Shown here in pieces: positions 34,708 to 43,015 of a stretch of 59,271 bases of DNA. The DNA is from an uncultured Clostridia bacterium (GTDB lineage: Bacteria; Bacillota; Clostridia; Oscillospirales; CAG-272). The stretch spans positions 1 to 59,271 of the forward strand of contig CANQPT010000007.1 in assembly GCA_947625805.1 (NCBI GenBank), given 5' to 3'. Each line of letters opens with the position of its first letter. The first letter of the stretch is position 1. Under the pieces are notes generated by a model. The model searched no databases. It was not told the DNA's origin and was given only the letters and a program-made list of their open reading frames with translations. The position numbers and the translations under genes were made by a program.

Positions 34708-36077
34708 AGATCCCGCAGTTTGGTGCGAAAGATGCGTGCAAGAAACAAAAGACAGAGCAGCACCGACACAAACTCAGCGATCGGGAACGCCCACCATAAG
34801 GCTCCCACACCGAACGTCCGGAAGAGCAGGTATGCCGCAGGCAGAATGACCACCAGTTGCCGGCAGAGCGAGTTGATCATGCTGTAAATGCCGTTGCCCA
34901 GCGCCTGAAAGGCCGAAACCGTGGTGATCGAAAAGCCGGCCAGCAGGAAGGACGTGCCCATAATGCGCAGTGCGGGAATGCCGATCTCGATCGCCTGTCC
35001 CGTCAGGCTGAACAGCGAAAGAAGTTGCCCGGGAAAAGCGAAAAAGATCAGCATACCGAGGGTCATATAGACCATGGAGGTGACCGCCGAAATCAAATAG
35101 GTCTTGAAGATGCGTTCCTTTTTGCGCGCGCCGAAATTGTAGGCGATGATCGGAATGAGCGCGTTGGTCAGCCCGAAAATGGGCATGAAGATAAACGACT
35201 GCAGTTTGAAATACGCGCCGAACACGTTCTGTGCGGCGGTGACTGTCTCCGGGTCTGCGGCAAGAATACGGTTGATGCAGACGGTCAGCACGCTGGTGAT
35301 CGACTGCATGATGATCGAGGGGATTCCAACCGCGTAAATCGTGCGGATAATCCGCCCATCCGGTCGGAAACCGCGCAGGCTAAGATCGATCTCAACGTTT
35401 TTGCGCAAATTAAAATAGATGCCCAGCGCTCCGCCCACGATTTGTCCGAACACGGTAGCGATGGCGGCTCCCGCTACGCCCATTTCCGGGAATGGCCCGA
35501 CGCCCATGATCAAAAGCGGGTCAAAGATGATATTGATGATGGCTCCCAACCCTTGGGTATACATATTGTAGATGGTGCGCCCGGTCGCCTGCAGCAGCCG
35601 CTCGGTGATAAACTGGCAGAACAGGCCGAACGAGCCGATCGTGACGATGCGCACGTAGGTGGATCCGTAAGCGATGATCTCGGGCACGTCGGACAAAAAT
35701 CCGAAATAAGTCGGAGCGCCTACCCCGCCGATGACTGCAAACAAAAGATAGGACAGCACATAGAGCAGAATACCGTTGGTCGCCGCAAGATTTGCGTCCC
35801 GACGATTGCCCTCTCCCAGTGATCGAGAGAGCAGGGAATTGACTCCCACGCCCGTGCCCGCCGCCAGCGCGATCATCAGACTCTGGATCGGAAAGGACAA
35901 ATTGACTGCGGCAAGCGCATAGTTGAACTCCGGGTCGTACATACCCACGAAAATGCTGTCCACGATGTTGTATAACGCCTGTACCAGCATGGAGATGACC
36001 ATAGGCATGGCCATGGTAAACAACAATCTTCCCTCGGGCATGACGCCCATTTTGTTTTCTTGTATCGTTTCTTGCAT
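34704..36077 (-). CDS. MATE family efflux transporter
   Basis: 457 residues, twelve hydrophobic segments in two halves. MATE signatures: GRLLFTMAMPMVISMLVQALYN-type start (from residue 16), ALAAVNLSFPIQSLM, and the second half FGLTNALIPIIAYNFGA. Exports cationic compounds by H+ or Na+ antiport; substrate unknown. GAGGTAG precedes the ATG. First gene of a two-gene unit with topB. Confidence 0.94.
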   Translation of the reverse strand: MQETIQENKMGVMPEGRLLFTMAMPMVISMLVQALYNIVDSIFVGMYDPEFNYALAAVNLSFPIQSLMIALAAGTGVGVNSLLSRSLGEGNRRDANLAATNGILLYVLSYLLFAVIGGVGAPTYFGFLSDVPEIIAYGSTYVRIVTIGSFGLFCQFITERLLQATGRTIYNMYTQGLGAIINIIFDPLLIMGVGPFPEMGVAGAAIATVFGQIVGGALGIYFNLRKNVEIDLSLRGFRPDGRIIRTIYAVGIPSIIMQSITSVLTVCINRILAADPETVTAAQNVFGAYFKLQSFIFMPIFGLTNALIPIIAYNFGARKKERIFKTYLISAVTSMVYMTLGMLIFFAFPGQLLSLFSLTGQAIEIGIPALRIMGTSFLLAGFSITTVSAFQALGNGIYSMINSLCRQLVVILPAAYLLFRTFGVGALWWAFPIAEFVSVLLCLLFLARIFRTKLRDL

Positions 36078-36101
36078 TTTCTACCTCTTTTATATTGCGG
36101 C

Positions 36102-36146
36102 ACGGTTTCAACCGTATGAAGCGGGAAATCGCGCCGTCAGGGCGCG
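36102..36146 (-). promoter_or_regulatory. Two hairpins in the MATE-topB leader
   Basis: CGCGCC/GGCGCG (36130-36146, loop GTCAG) and the 14-base palindrome ACGGTTTCAACCGT (36102-36115) lie in a leader of about 70 bases. No U-tract; a role is unknown. Confidence 0.4.
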
Positions 36147-36155
36147 TTGCATAGT

Positions 36156-36184
36156 AGTATACCATAAATCCGTTCAATTTTCAA
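36156..36184 (-). promoter_or_regulatory. MATE-topB promoter
   Basis: Minus strand: TTGAAA (36184-36179), 17-base spacer, TATACT (36161-36156) with TGG extended -10. Confidence 0.72.
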
Positions 36185-36267
36185 GTGGCTGAAGGCGCTT
36201 TGGCCTCAGTGCGTCTCCGGGTGAATTTACTTTTGCGTTTTGATGGGATTTCTTTGCCGCAAACCTA

Positions 36268-36296
36268 TTGACAAATGCCGCGAGTTGTGGTATTAT
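36268..36296 (+). promoter_or_regulatory. tRNA-Lys promoter
   Basis: TTGACA (36268-36273), 17-base spacer, TATTAT (36291-36296). Confidence 0.85.
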
Positions 36297-36312
36297 TTTA
36301 CGGTACGAGCTT

Positions 36313-36388
36313 GCCCCTGTAGCTCAGCCGGTAGAGCACTTGACTTTTAATCAAGGTGTCCGGAGTTCGATTCTCCGCAGGAGCACCA
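36313..36388 (+). tRNA. tRNA-Lys (anticodon UUU)
   Basis: 76 bases with CCA encoded. D arm GCTC/GAGC, anticodon stem CTTGA/TCAAG with loop CTTTTAA, T arm CGGAG/CTCCG around TTCGATT. Discriminator A at 36385. The acceptor stem GCCCCTG/CAGGAGC pairs except for a C3-A70 mismatch. Own promoter and terminator. Confidence 0.96.
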
Positions 36389-36392
36389 AAAA

Positions 36393-36421
36393 CGCCGTGC
36401 GGCTTAGCCGCACGGCGCTTT
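36393..36421 (+). terminator. Terminator after tRNA-Lys
   Basis: Perfect 11-bp stem CGCCGTGCGGC with its complement, loop TTA, followed by CTTTT. Confidence 0.92.
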
Positions 36422-36430
36422 TGCCATTTG

Positions 36431-36643
36431 TTACCGGGATCTCTCGAGCACTTGGTCGCGTTCTCTGAACAACAGAGAAATGCACCAGAGTGCGGACAGC
36501 CCCACAACGACGTAAATGATTCTGCTGAGTACCGAACTCTGACCGCCGCACAGCCATGCGACAAGATCAAACTTGAAGAGCCCGATGCTTCCCCAGTTCA
36601 GACCGCCGATGATCGAGAGGATCAGGCATATTCTGTCCATCAT
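36431..36643 (-). CDS. DUF378 family small membrane protein
   Basis: 70 residues, two membrane helices. MMDRICLILSIIGGLNWGSI and the LVAWLCGG turn are the family hallmark (GGLNWG). AAAGGAG precedes the ATG by eight bases, which decides the start over a longer frame. Function unknown. Convergent with tRNA-Lys. Confidence 0.85.
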   Translation of the reverse strand: MMDRICLILSIIGGLNWGSIGLFKFDLVAWLCGGQSSVLSRIIYVVVGLSALWCISLLFRERDQVLERSR

Positions 36644-36672
36644 AGCAAAAACTCCTTTGTTTGTACTGCTAT

Positions 36673-36703
36673 GAGTATGCCCGCGCACTCGCCGGTTTAT
36701 GCA
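36673..36703 (-). promoter_or_regulatory. Possible forespore-type (sigma-G-like) promoter
   Basis: Minus strand TGCATAA (36703-36697), 17-base spacer, CATACTC (36679-36673). This resembles sporulation sigma-F/G elements more than a housekeeping promoter. Weak evidence. Confidence 0.3.
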
Positions 36704-36708
36704 AAATT

Positions 36709-37530
36709 TTATTTTTCTGCTTGATTTAAGTGAATATTTCCGTTGATCACCGAAAATTGAATCTTCGATGAATCGTCCGCGTCGCTTACCGTATAGGTGT
36801 TTCCCTGTGACTGCTCGAGCAGATAGACCATACCGTTTTCGCAGGCCAACTCGTAGAGATGCCCGCCGGGATCCTGTTCATAGCAGTGCAGGTTTCCGGT
36901 ATGAATATTTCCGGAGAGCAACTGACAACTCACAGAGTTTAAGGTGATATTTCCCGTGCCGGTTTCCACGTGGATCTGCGAACTTGTGGAAACTTGATCG
37001 AGGCTGACGTTTCCCTCACCGCTGATGCGCAGGCTGTAATCGGTGTTGGAATCCAGGTTTTGCACTTGAATGGTCCCGTTCCCGATGTGAAATTTCAACT
37101 GGGTCACGTTGTAAGCGCCGGACAGGTAAATGTTGACGGTTTTTTCTCCGCTGTAACTCTTTCCGGGAAACAGAATGCCGCGCAGACCGCTGAAATTGGT
37201 CACGGTGTCGTAGGCCATCGAGAGAAAATCTTTCTGATCGGATATGGTGATCGCCGACGCCCGCGAGGTATCGATTTGCGCCTCGTCGATGTTGACCGTT
37301 TGGATGTAATCGCTTTCCGCACCGCCGTATACGTTGACCGTGACGTCGCTGTACTCGACGACAATATAATTGAGTGCGGTGTTGATGGGTGTCTGGACGG
37401 TGTGATCCTCTTTGCTGATGACCGTATTGTCAAACACGTCGCCCATTCCCTTGCCGACAAAGCACAGGATCACTCCCGCAAGGACCAGAACAAGGGCAAA
37501 ACAGCAAAGGATAATTCCGGATTTTTTCAT
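36709..37530 (-). CDS. DUF4097-type beta-strand repeat protein, membrane anchored
   Basis: 273 residues. N-terminal membrane helix (GIILCCFALVLVLAGVILCF), then an exported right-handed beta structure with repeated strands (VNIYLSGAYNVTQLKFHIGN, SGEGNVSLDQV, TGTGNITLNSV) typical of DUF4097/DUF2807 adhesin-like domains. The ATG overlaps the HAAS gene stop by four bases. In many Firmicutes this protein is paired with a HAAS protein and a PadR regulator, acting at the membrane in cell-envelope stress; no PadR gene is adjacent here. Confidence 0.87.
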   Translation of the reverse strand: MKKSGIILCCFALVLVLAGVILCFVGKGMGDVFDNTVISKEDHTVQTPINTALNYIVVEYSDVTVNVYGGAESDYIQTVNIDEAQIDTSRASAITISDQKDFLSMAYDTVTNFSGLRGILFPGKSYSGEKTVNIYLSGAYNVTQLKFHIGNGTIQVQNLDSNTDYSLRISGEGNVSLDQVSTSSQIHVETGTGNITLNSVSCQLLSGNIHTGNLHCYEQDPGGHLYELACENGMVYLLEQSQGNTYTVSDADDSSKIQFSVINGNIHLNQAEK

Positions 37531-38513
37531 TTATGTGCGCACTCCTTTTTGATTTTCTGAATGAGCAAAAGCAGGTGCCGCAGGAAAAACCGCAGCAAGC
37601 GGGTGAGATAGACGAACAGTTTGGGCAGAAGCCGCAGGGAAAGCTGCGTGAAGATGTAAGCAAGCAGAATGGTGGCGCCCGTGATAGCGACGGCAAGACC
37701 GAGTTCAAATAGGCCGATGGCGGCGTTTGCCGCCCGCAGGCGGCCGACGCCGTACAGCCCCCCGGTCAGCGCAAGCAGAGCGCCCGCGATGGCCACGGCA
37801 AAAATCAGGATAAACGTGATCGCGACAAGCAGGGCGATGATCAGATAGGTGAAGCCGAATGCCGCCATAATTCCGATAAACAGCGGCAGGGTGATGGGCA
37901 GGGTAATGCAGAATAAGATCCAGAAAAGCGGCGAGTTGTTTCCGTGGAACAGTTTGATTGACTCTTCCGCGGGCGCCTGACGCCCGGTCCTGACTTCGGG
38001 TGTGCGCACGTCTGCGGGACCGTCCGCCGGGGCGGCCGGCGTCGGGCTTGCGCTCCCGGGCTCTTCAAAAAGCGCGGGATCGGGCGCGACGTATTCCTCC
38101 AGATCGAAAATATTAAAATCCAGTTCCAGCGCATCTTCCGCTATCTCCTCTTCCGGAGGGAGAATGGGCGTTTCTTGGATGGGAAGTTCGGAGGACGCAG
38201 GAGCGGTGATCCCGGGCTCCTCGGGTTCCCCGTCCTCCACGCGAAAGGCGTCATACACCGTTTCCGGCGGCTCATCCGGCCGGCTTTGCACCTCCTCGGC
38301 GGCGGGCGCGTCGGAGCCGCACAGCAAACGGTAAATGTTTGCCGCCAGTTTTTTGACGTCGCCGAAAGACGCGATCTGTTTCTCCGCGTCCTCCTCGGTG
38401 AGCGTTTGCAGATATTGCTTGAATTGGTCGATATGCGTATTGATCAGTTCCGGAGGAACTTTCAATTGATTGAGCTCCAGCGCCAGGTTCAGATAAAAAT
38501 CTTGCCGGTTCAT
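37527..38513 (-). CDS. HAAS/DUF1700-type membrane protein
   Basis: 328 residues. N-terminal HAAS domain (about 1-64: NRQDFYLNLALELNQL ... ASFGDVKKLAANIYRLL), a long acidic, Pro-rich linker (about 70-195) and four hydrophobic helices in the last 130 residues, ending in a basic tail. GGAGGT lies before the ATG. Partner of the DUF4097 protein by gene overlap. The linker is unusually long for the family. Confidence 0.85.
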   Translation of the reverse strand: MNRQDFYLNLALELNQLKVPPELINTHIDQFKQYLQTLTEEDAEKQIASFGDVKKLAANIYRLLCGSDAPAAEEVQSRPDEPPETVYDAFRVEDGEPEEPGITAPASSELPIQETPILPPEEEIAEDALELDFNIFDLEEYVAPDPALFEEPGSASPTPAAPADGPADVRTPEVRTGRQAPAEESIKLFHGNNSPLFWILFCITLPITLPLFIGIMAAFGFTYLIIALLVAITFILIFAVAIAGALLALTGGLYGVGRLRAANAAIGLFELGLAVAITGATILLAYIFTQLSLRLLPKLFVYLTRLLRFFLRHLLLLIQKIKKECAHK

Positions 38514-38623
38514 GCTACCTCCATAGCCTGTTGAAAAAAAGATGGATTTGTGTTAATATATTGGTGGAAAGTCAAAATAATACCTTTTTACATATTATAT
38601 CAAATTTCGAGGTGCTTTTCAAT

Positions 38624-39247
38624 ATGAGAATGAGAAAAAAGAAAAATGGTCCTGCCCGTATGCAGGCCTGCGCGGATTATCTGCTGGATTCCGGGCAGAT
38701 GGAGCAGGCGTGCGAGGGCAAAGAACTCCGCATTGAGATCGGCTGCGGAAAGGGGACTTTTTTGCTGGAAAGCGCAGAACGGGAGCCGGACGTGTTTTTC
38801 GTGGGCATCGAGCGGGTATTCGGCGCGGCGCTGCTGGCGGCGGAAAAACTGCGGGAGGCCCAAACTCCGAACGCCTGCGTTATGCTGGGGGACGTGATGA
38901 GCCTTTCCGAAAACTTTCCCGCTCACCGGGTGAGCCGGATCTATCTGAATTTTTCCGATCCCTGGCCCAAGGCGCGGCACGCCAAGCGTCGGCTGACCTA
39001 TCGCACCTTTCTTGCGGAATATAAAAAACTGCTTGCGCCGGACGGTGCGATCTTGTTCAAAACCGATAACGTCCAGCTCTTCGAGTTTTCTTTGCAGGAG
39101 TTTGAAGAGAGCGGTTTTTTGCTGCGCAACCGAACGGACGATCTTCACGCAAGCAAATGGGAGGCGGACAATATTCACACCGAATATGAGGACAATTTTT
39201 CCGCAAAGGGCTTTTCCATTCACCGGGTAGAGGCATATTTGGATTGA
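38624..39247 (+). CDS. trmB: tRNA (guanine-N7)-methyltransferase
   Basis: 207 residues. SAM-binding motif IEIGCGKGTFL, and the TrmB hallmark FSDPWPKARHAKRRL. Methylates G46 in tRNA. Start at 38624 (MRMRKKKNG) after GAGGTG; codons further upstream of that frame lack a ribosome-binding site. Divergent from the HAAS gene. No own promoter of good match seen. Confidence 0.95.
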   Translation: MRMRKKKNGPARMQACADYLLDSGQMEQACEGKELRIEIGCGKGTFLLESAEREPDVFFVGIERVFGAALLAAEKLREAQTPNACVMLGDVMSLSENFPAHRVSRIYLNFSDPWPKARHAKRRLTYRTFLAEYKKLLAPDGAILFKTDNVQLFEFSLQEFEESGFLLRNRTDDLHASKWEADNIHTEYEDNFSAKGFSIHRVEAYLD

Positions 39248-39283
39248 TTTTCCCGTTTTTTCCAAATAAAATAAAAAAAGCTA

Positions 39284-39312
39284 TTGATTTTTTTTGCCGG
39301 GTGTGATAGAAT
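39284..39312 (+). promoter_or_regulatory. rpsT promoter
   Basis: TTGATT (39284-39289), 17-base spacer, TAGAAT (39307-39312) with extended TGA. Predicted start near 39319. Confidence 0.75.
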
Positions 39313-39333
39313 ACTATGGCAATTTGAAATATG

Positions 39334-39424
39334 CGTACGTGACGGCGGCGACCCTCTCAGCGCCGGACGCGGGTACGTGGGATATCTTAATTTCGTATGC
39401 GGGTTTTCCCGCGACAGAGGGAGG
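39334..39424 (+). promoter_or_regulatory. Structured rpsT leader with anti-SD loop
   Basis: Hairpin 1: CGTAC and CGGCG (39334-39347) pair with CGCCG and GTACG (39361-39377). Its loop holds CCCTCTC (39352-39358), complementary to AGAGGG (39416-39421), which overlaps the GGGAGG ribosome-binding site. Hairpin 2, GCGGG-TTTT-CCCGC (39399-39412), abuts that site. Loop pairing would hide the site: a candidate autoregulatory element. Confidence 0.55.
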
Positions 39425-39429
39425 TTTCT

Positions 39430-39693
39430 ATGGCGAATATCAAATCGGCAAAAAAACGTATTTTGGTCAATGCTTCCAAGGCGGCGCAAAACAAGGCGTT
39501 CCGCACCGCGTTCAAGACCACTGTGAAGAAGTTTGACGCTGCGATCGCGTCCGGCGACCGTGCTGCGGCTCAGGCGGCTTACACCAACGCCGTCATGATG
39601 GCGGACAAGGCCGTGGCCAAGGGCGTCATGCACAAAAACAAGGCGGCAAGGAAGAAGAGCCAGTTCACACTCGCGCTGAACAAAATGGCGTAA
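39430..39693 (+). CDS. rpsT: 30S ribosomal protein S20
   Basis: 87 residues, basic, all-helical. MANIKSAKKRILVNASKAAQ is the S20 start and the C-terminus KKSQFTLALNKMA is typical. Binds 16S rRNA in early 30S assembly. Start at 39430, after GGGAGG. It is transcribed alone, with a structured leader of about 110 bases, which suggests translational feedback. Confidence 0.97.
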   Translation: MANIKSAKKRILVNASKAAQNKAFRTAFKTTVKKFDAAIASGDRAAAQAAYTNAVMMADKAVAKGVMHKNKAARKKSQFTLALNKMA

Positions 39694-39708
39694 CAGAATC
39701 AAAGCAAA

Positions 39709-39740
39709 ACAGACCGTGGCGGCGCCGCGGTCTGTTTTTC
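39709..39740 (+). terminator. rpsT terminator
   Basis: 12-bp stem ACAGACCGTGGC with its complement (one G-T), loop GGC, T-run. The next promoter starts right after the T-run. Confidence 0.92.
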
Positions 39741-39770
39741 TTGACAGCGGCACACAAATTGTGATAAAAT
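39741..39770 (+). promoter_or_regulatory. Promoter of the LRR/SLH gene
   Basis: TTGACA (39741-39746), 18-base spacer, TAAAAT (39765-39770) with extended TGA. Confidence 0.8.
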
Positions 39771-39797
39771 GAGAAAAAACGATCGGAGGAATCGCAA

Positions 39798-41702
39798 ATG
39801 AAATCGAATGTAGCCGGAAGGCTTTCTCTTATGCTTGCGCTTGCACTGATACTGTGCACCCTGTCCGCCCCGCCTTTTGCCGCCTCGGCGGAGGAGTTAA
39901 GCGGTGCGTGCGGAGAAACTCTGACATGGCGCTTTGAATCTGATACCCAGACCCTGTATATTGAGGGAAACGGCAAAATGGAATATGAGAGTTATAACTC
40001 TCAAGCCCCTTGGCACAGTTTTTGCGGGGATATCCTGGCAGTGGTCATCGGCGAGGGAGCGGACAATATCGCCGACTATGCCTTTAACGGATGTACTTCC
40101 CTAAAGAGCGCTGTAATTCCGGACGGCGTTACCCAAATCGGGGAATATGCGTTTTATCACTGCTTTGACTTAGAGCGGATCGCGATCCCCGACAGCGTGA
40201 GCGAGATCGCGGATTTTGCCTTTTATCTTTGCGAGTCTATGACCGACTGTACGATCGGCGGCGGCGTTGCCTCCATCGGGGAAAAGGCGTTTTCCGGCTG
40301 TATGGCCCTGCCGGGCGTGTGCATTCCGGAAAGCGTGCGCACGATCGGAGAAGATGCGTTCTTCTATTGCACCCATATGAAATATATTCTGGCAGGGGCA
40401 GCCGGGCGGCCGGAGGGGTGGCACGACACCTGGAACCGCAATCTGACGGCTGTTGTATACTGGGGCGCCGCCGCCGAGGTCGACTCCCAGGGGCTTGTTT
40501 TCGCAAAAAATGCCGACGGCAGCAAGGCGGTAGTGGACTATATCGGCGAGCAGGATGCGGTTGCCGTCCCGGAAGGTGCGGCCATTGCGGACCGGGCCTT
40601 TTCGGATGTTTGTGTCACGTTGTCCGTCACCATTCCGGAAAGCGTTACCGAGATTGGGGAGATGGCCTTTGACGGCGCAGACGTCATCTTTTACGGATAC
40701 AGAGGTTCTTACGCGGAAGATTATGCAAAGACACACGGAATCCACTTCGTGACCATGGGACTCTGCCCGGACGGACATACTTTCGGTGAGTGGGAAACCG
40801 TGACCGAGGCGAACTGCATGCCCGGCTTGGAAGAGCGCGAGTGTACGGTATGCGGCGAGATCGAGCGGCGGGAGATCCCGGCTCAGAGTGAGCACGACTT
40901 TTGCGAGTGGGAGACCGTGACTCAGGCAAGTTGTACCGAAAAGGGAAGCGAGGAGCGTGAGTGCCGGGTGTGCGGTAAGATCGAAACACGGAGCACAGAT
41001 GCGCTTGGGCATGCGTTTGCAGACGAGTGGACGGTGGACACTCCCGCTACCGAGGAGGCGCCGGGCAGCAAATCCCGTCACTGCACCCGCTGCGATGCAA
41101 AGACAGACGTCACCGAACTAAAGCAACTTGCCAAGGTGGCGGACGTCTTTGATGACGTGGTCCGCGACAAGTGGTACTATGAGGCCGTGCAGTACGCCGT
41201 GACAAACGGTCTGTTCAACGGCGTCAGCGACACCCTGTTCAAGCCGAGCGGCCCGATGAACCGGGCGATGCTGGTCAGCGTGCTCTACCGGATGGAGGGC
41301 AGCCCGGCGATCGGGAACGCGGCCAATCCCTTTACGGACGTACCTGCGGGTAAGTATTATACCGACGCGGTACTGTGGGCTTCGGAAAATGATATCGTCA
41401 ACGGTACGGGCGAGGGAGTGTTTTCTCCGACCAACAACATCACCCGCGAACAGATGGCCACCATTCTCTTGCGTTACACGGAAAAGAAAGGTTATGACGT
41501 GAGCGTCCGTGCCGATCTGTCGGCATATCCGGACGGCGGGGATACCTCGGCCTTTGCCAAGGACGGTTTGGCATGGGCCAACGCCGCAGAACTGATTACC
41601 GGAACTAAGGCAGGCGAGCAAACCCTGCTGGATCCCAAGGGCTCTGCCACCCGCGCGCAGGTCGCGACCATTCTGATGCGCTATCAGAACACGATCGAAT
41701 AA
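39798..41702 (+). CDS. Secreted leucine-rich-repeat (BspA-type) protein with SLH domains
   Basis: 634 residues. Signal peptide MKSNVAGRLSLMLALALI to about ASA (residue 31). Residues about 35-315 form BspA-like (LRR_5) repeats, such as ADYAFNGCTSLKSAVIPDG. Next come three copies of a Cys-rich segment of about 40 residues (HTFGEWETVTEANC ... CTVCGEIERREI; CRVCGKIE; CTRCDAKTD), then three SLH repeats (NRAMLV, TREQMA, TRAQVA). Surface display by SLH binding to wall polymer, with LRRs exposed; may bind host or other ligands (inference). GATCGGAGG precedes the ATG. Confidence 0.92.
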   Translation: MKSNVAGRLSLMLALALILCTLSAPPFAASAEELSGACGETLTWRFESDTQTLYIEGNGKMEYESYNSQAPWHSFCGDILAVVIGEGADNIADYAFNGCTSLKSAVIPDGVTQIGEYAFYHCFDLERIAIPDSVSEIADFAFYLCESMTDCTIGGGVASIGEKAFSGCMALPGVCIPESVRTIGEDAFFYCTHMKYILAGAAGRPEGWHDTWNRNLTAVVYWGAAAEVDSQGLVFAKNADGSKAVVDYIGEQDAVAVPEGAAIADRAFSDVCVTLSVTIPESVTEIGEMAFDGADVIFYGYRGSYAEDYAKTHGIHFVTMGLCPDGHTFGEWETVTEANCMPGLEERECTVCGEIERREIPAQSEHDFCEWETVTQASCTEKGSEERECRVCGKIETRSTDALGHAFADEWTVDTPATEEAPGSKSRHCTRCDAKTDVTELKQLAKVADVFDDVVRDKWYYEAVQYAVTNGLFNGVSDTLFKPSGPMNRAMLVSVLYRMEGSPAIGNAANPFTDVPAGKYYTDAVLWASENDIVNGTGEGVFSPTNNITREQMATILLRYTEKKGYDVSVRADLSAYPDGGDTSAFAKDGLAWANAAELITGTKAGEQTLLDPKGSATRAQVATILMRYQNTIE

Positions 41703-41710
41703 ACGATCCC

Positions 41711-41740
41711 GCAAAAAACCGCCGCAAGGCGGTTTTTTGC
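41711..41740 (+). terminator. Terminator after the LRR/SLH gene
   Basis: 13-bp perfect stem GCAAAAAACCGCC with its complement, loop GCAA. T-run inside the 3' arm. The 112 bases from here to the next promoter show nothing else. Confidence 0.9.
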
Positions 41741-41851
41741 TGTGGACTTTCACCGCACCCCTCGGCCTATCCTGCCGCTGCGCGGCTCGCATGGAATTTC
41801 GCAAGGCGGCTGACAGGACGCGTACCTCAAGGGGGAATGCTTGCGCGGTTC

Positions 41852-41880
41852 TTGCAAATACAGCGATTTTGTGATATAAT
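41852..41880 (+). promoter_or_regulatory. Promoter of the 9.6-kb coaE-prfA-tsaC operon
   Basis: TTGCAA (41852-41857), 17-base spacer, TATAAT (41875-41880) with extended TGA. No terminator is seen until after 51569. Confidence 0.8.
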
Positions 41881-41914
41881 ATATTCGAAAAAATATCGTC
41901 AGCGGAGATACAGT

Positions 41915-43015
41915 ATGAACATCGGCTTGCTCGGATTCGGCTTTATGGGAAAAACACACGCATACGCGGTGCAAAACCTGAATTTCTTTTACCGGGATCT
42001 GCCCTTTGAGGCAAAGATCGCGGGCGTGTGCTGCGCCCATGAGGAAAACGCGCGGACCGCCGTGCGGCAGTTCGGGCTGGGGCGTGTGTATGCAAACGAG
42101 GATGAGATGTTCGCCGATCAAAGTATTGACGTCGTCGATATCTGCACGCCCAATCACTGCCATTATCCGACCCTGAAAAAGGCCATCGCGGCGGGCAAAC
42201 ATATCTATTGCGAAAAACCGCTGTGCGTTACCTACGAACAAGCCAAGGAGATCGCGGAACTTGCGTCGGTGCGGGGGCTTACCGCGCAGGTGGTCTTTCA
42301 CAACCGCTTTCTTGCCCCCGTCCGGCGGGCAAAGGAGATTGTGGACGAGGGGCGCCTCGGCCGGATTTTGTCTTTCCACGCCTCCTATCTGCACAGCAGC
42401 GCTGTCGATACCGCGCGGGCTGCCGGCTGGAAACAGGATCGGGATTACGGCGGCGGAGTACTGCTCGATCTGGGTTCTCATGCCATTGATCTGATCTATT
42501 ACTTATGCGGTGCGTTTACCGACGCCGTCGGCAAAGCGCAGATTGCTTATCCCGCCCGCTTGGGCGTAGACGGGAAGCCGTGGCAGACCAATGCCGAAGA
42601 GGCCTTTTATCTGATCGGAACGCTTGAGTGCGGCGCGGTCGGTACGGTCGAGGCCAGCAAGATCGCTCCCGGCACCAACGATGACCTGCGCTTTGAAATC
42701 TACGGTGAGAAAGGCGCGCTGCGATTTGACCTCATGAATCCCAACTATTTATATTATTACGACGGGACGGCTCCCGAGTCGCCACTGGGCGGTATGCGCG
42801 GCTTCACCCGCATCGAGTGCGTGGGAAGATACCCCCTGCCCGGCGGCACCTTTCCGGGCGCAAAAGCGCCGGTGGGCTGGCTGCGGGGGCATCTGGGCAG
42901 CATGTATGCCTTTCTTTCCTGTGTGCACCGAGGCGTGCAGGCGACCCCCTCCTTTACCGACGGCGCGCACGTGCAGTGGGTGATGGAGCGCGCATACGAG
43001 AGCGCCGGATCATGA
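41915..43015 (+). CDS. Gfo/Idh/MocA family oxidoreductase
   Basis: 366 residues. N-terminal Rossmann fold (MNIGLLGFGFMGKTHAYAVQ) and the EKP catalytic Lys in YCEKPLCVTYEQ (about residue 94), then the C-terminal alpha/beta sheet domain. NAD(P)-dependent dehydrogenase of sugars, inositols or amino sugars; substrate unknown. Start at 41915 after GCGGAGA. Stop overlaps the coaE ATG (ATGA). First gene of a long operon. Confidence 0.92.
   Translation: MNIGLLGFGFMGKTHAYAVQNLNFFYRDLPFEAKIAGVCCAHEENARTAVRQFGLGRVYANEDEMFADQSIDVVDICTPNHCHYPTLKKAIAAGKHIYCEKPLCVTYEQAKEIAELASVRGLTAQVVFHNRFLAPVRRAKEIVDEGRLGRILSFHASYLHSSAVDTARAAGWKQDRDYGGGVLLDLGSHAIDLIYYLCGAFTDAVGKAQIAYPARLGVDGKPWQTNAEEAFYLIGTLECGAVGTVEASKIAPGTNDDLRFEIYGEKGALRFDLMNPNYLYYYDGTAPESPLGGMRGFTRIECVGRYPLPGGTFPGAKAPVGWLRGHLGSMYAFLSCVHRGVQATPSFTDGAHVQWVMERAYESAGS

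Noticed and set aside
36423-36570. Antisense frames over the tRNA-Lys gene and the DUF378 gene
   Set aside because: They read through tRNA-Lys or its terminator and have no coding features.
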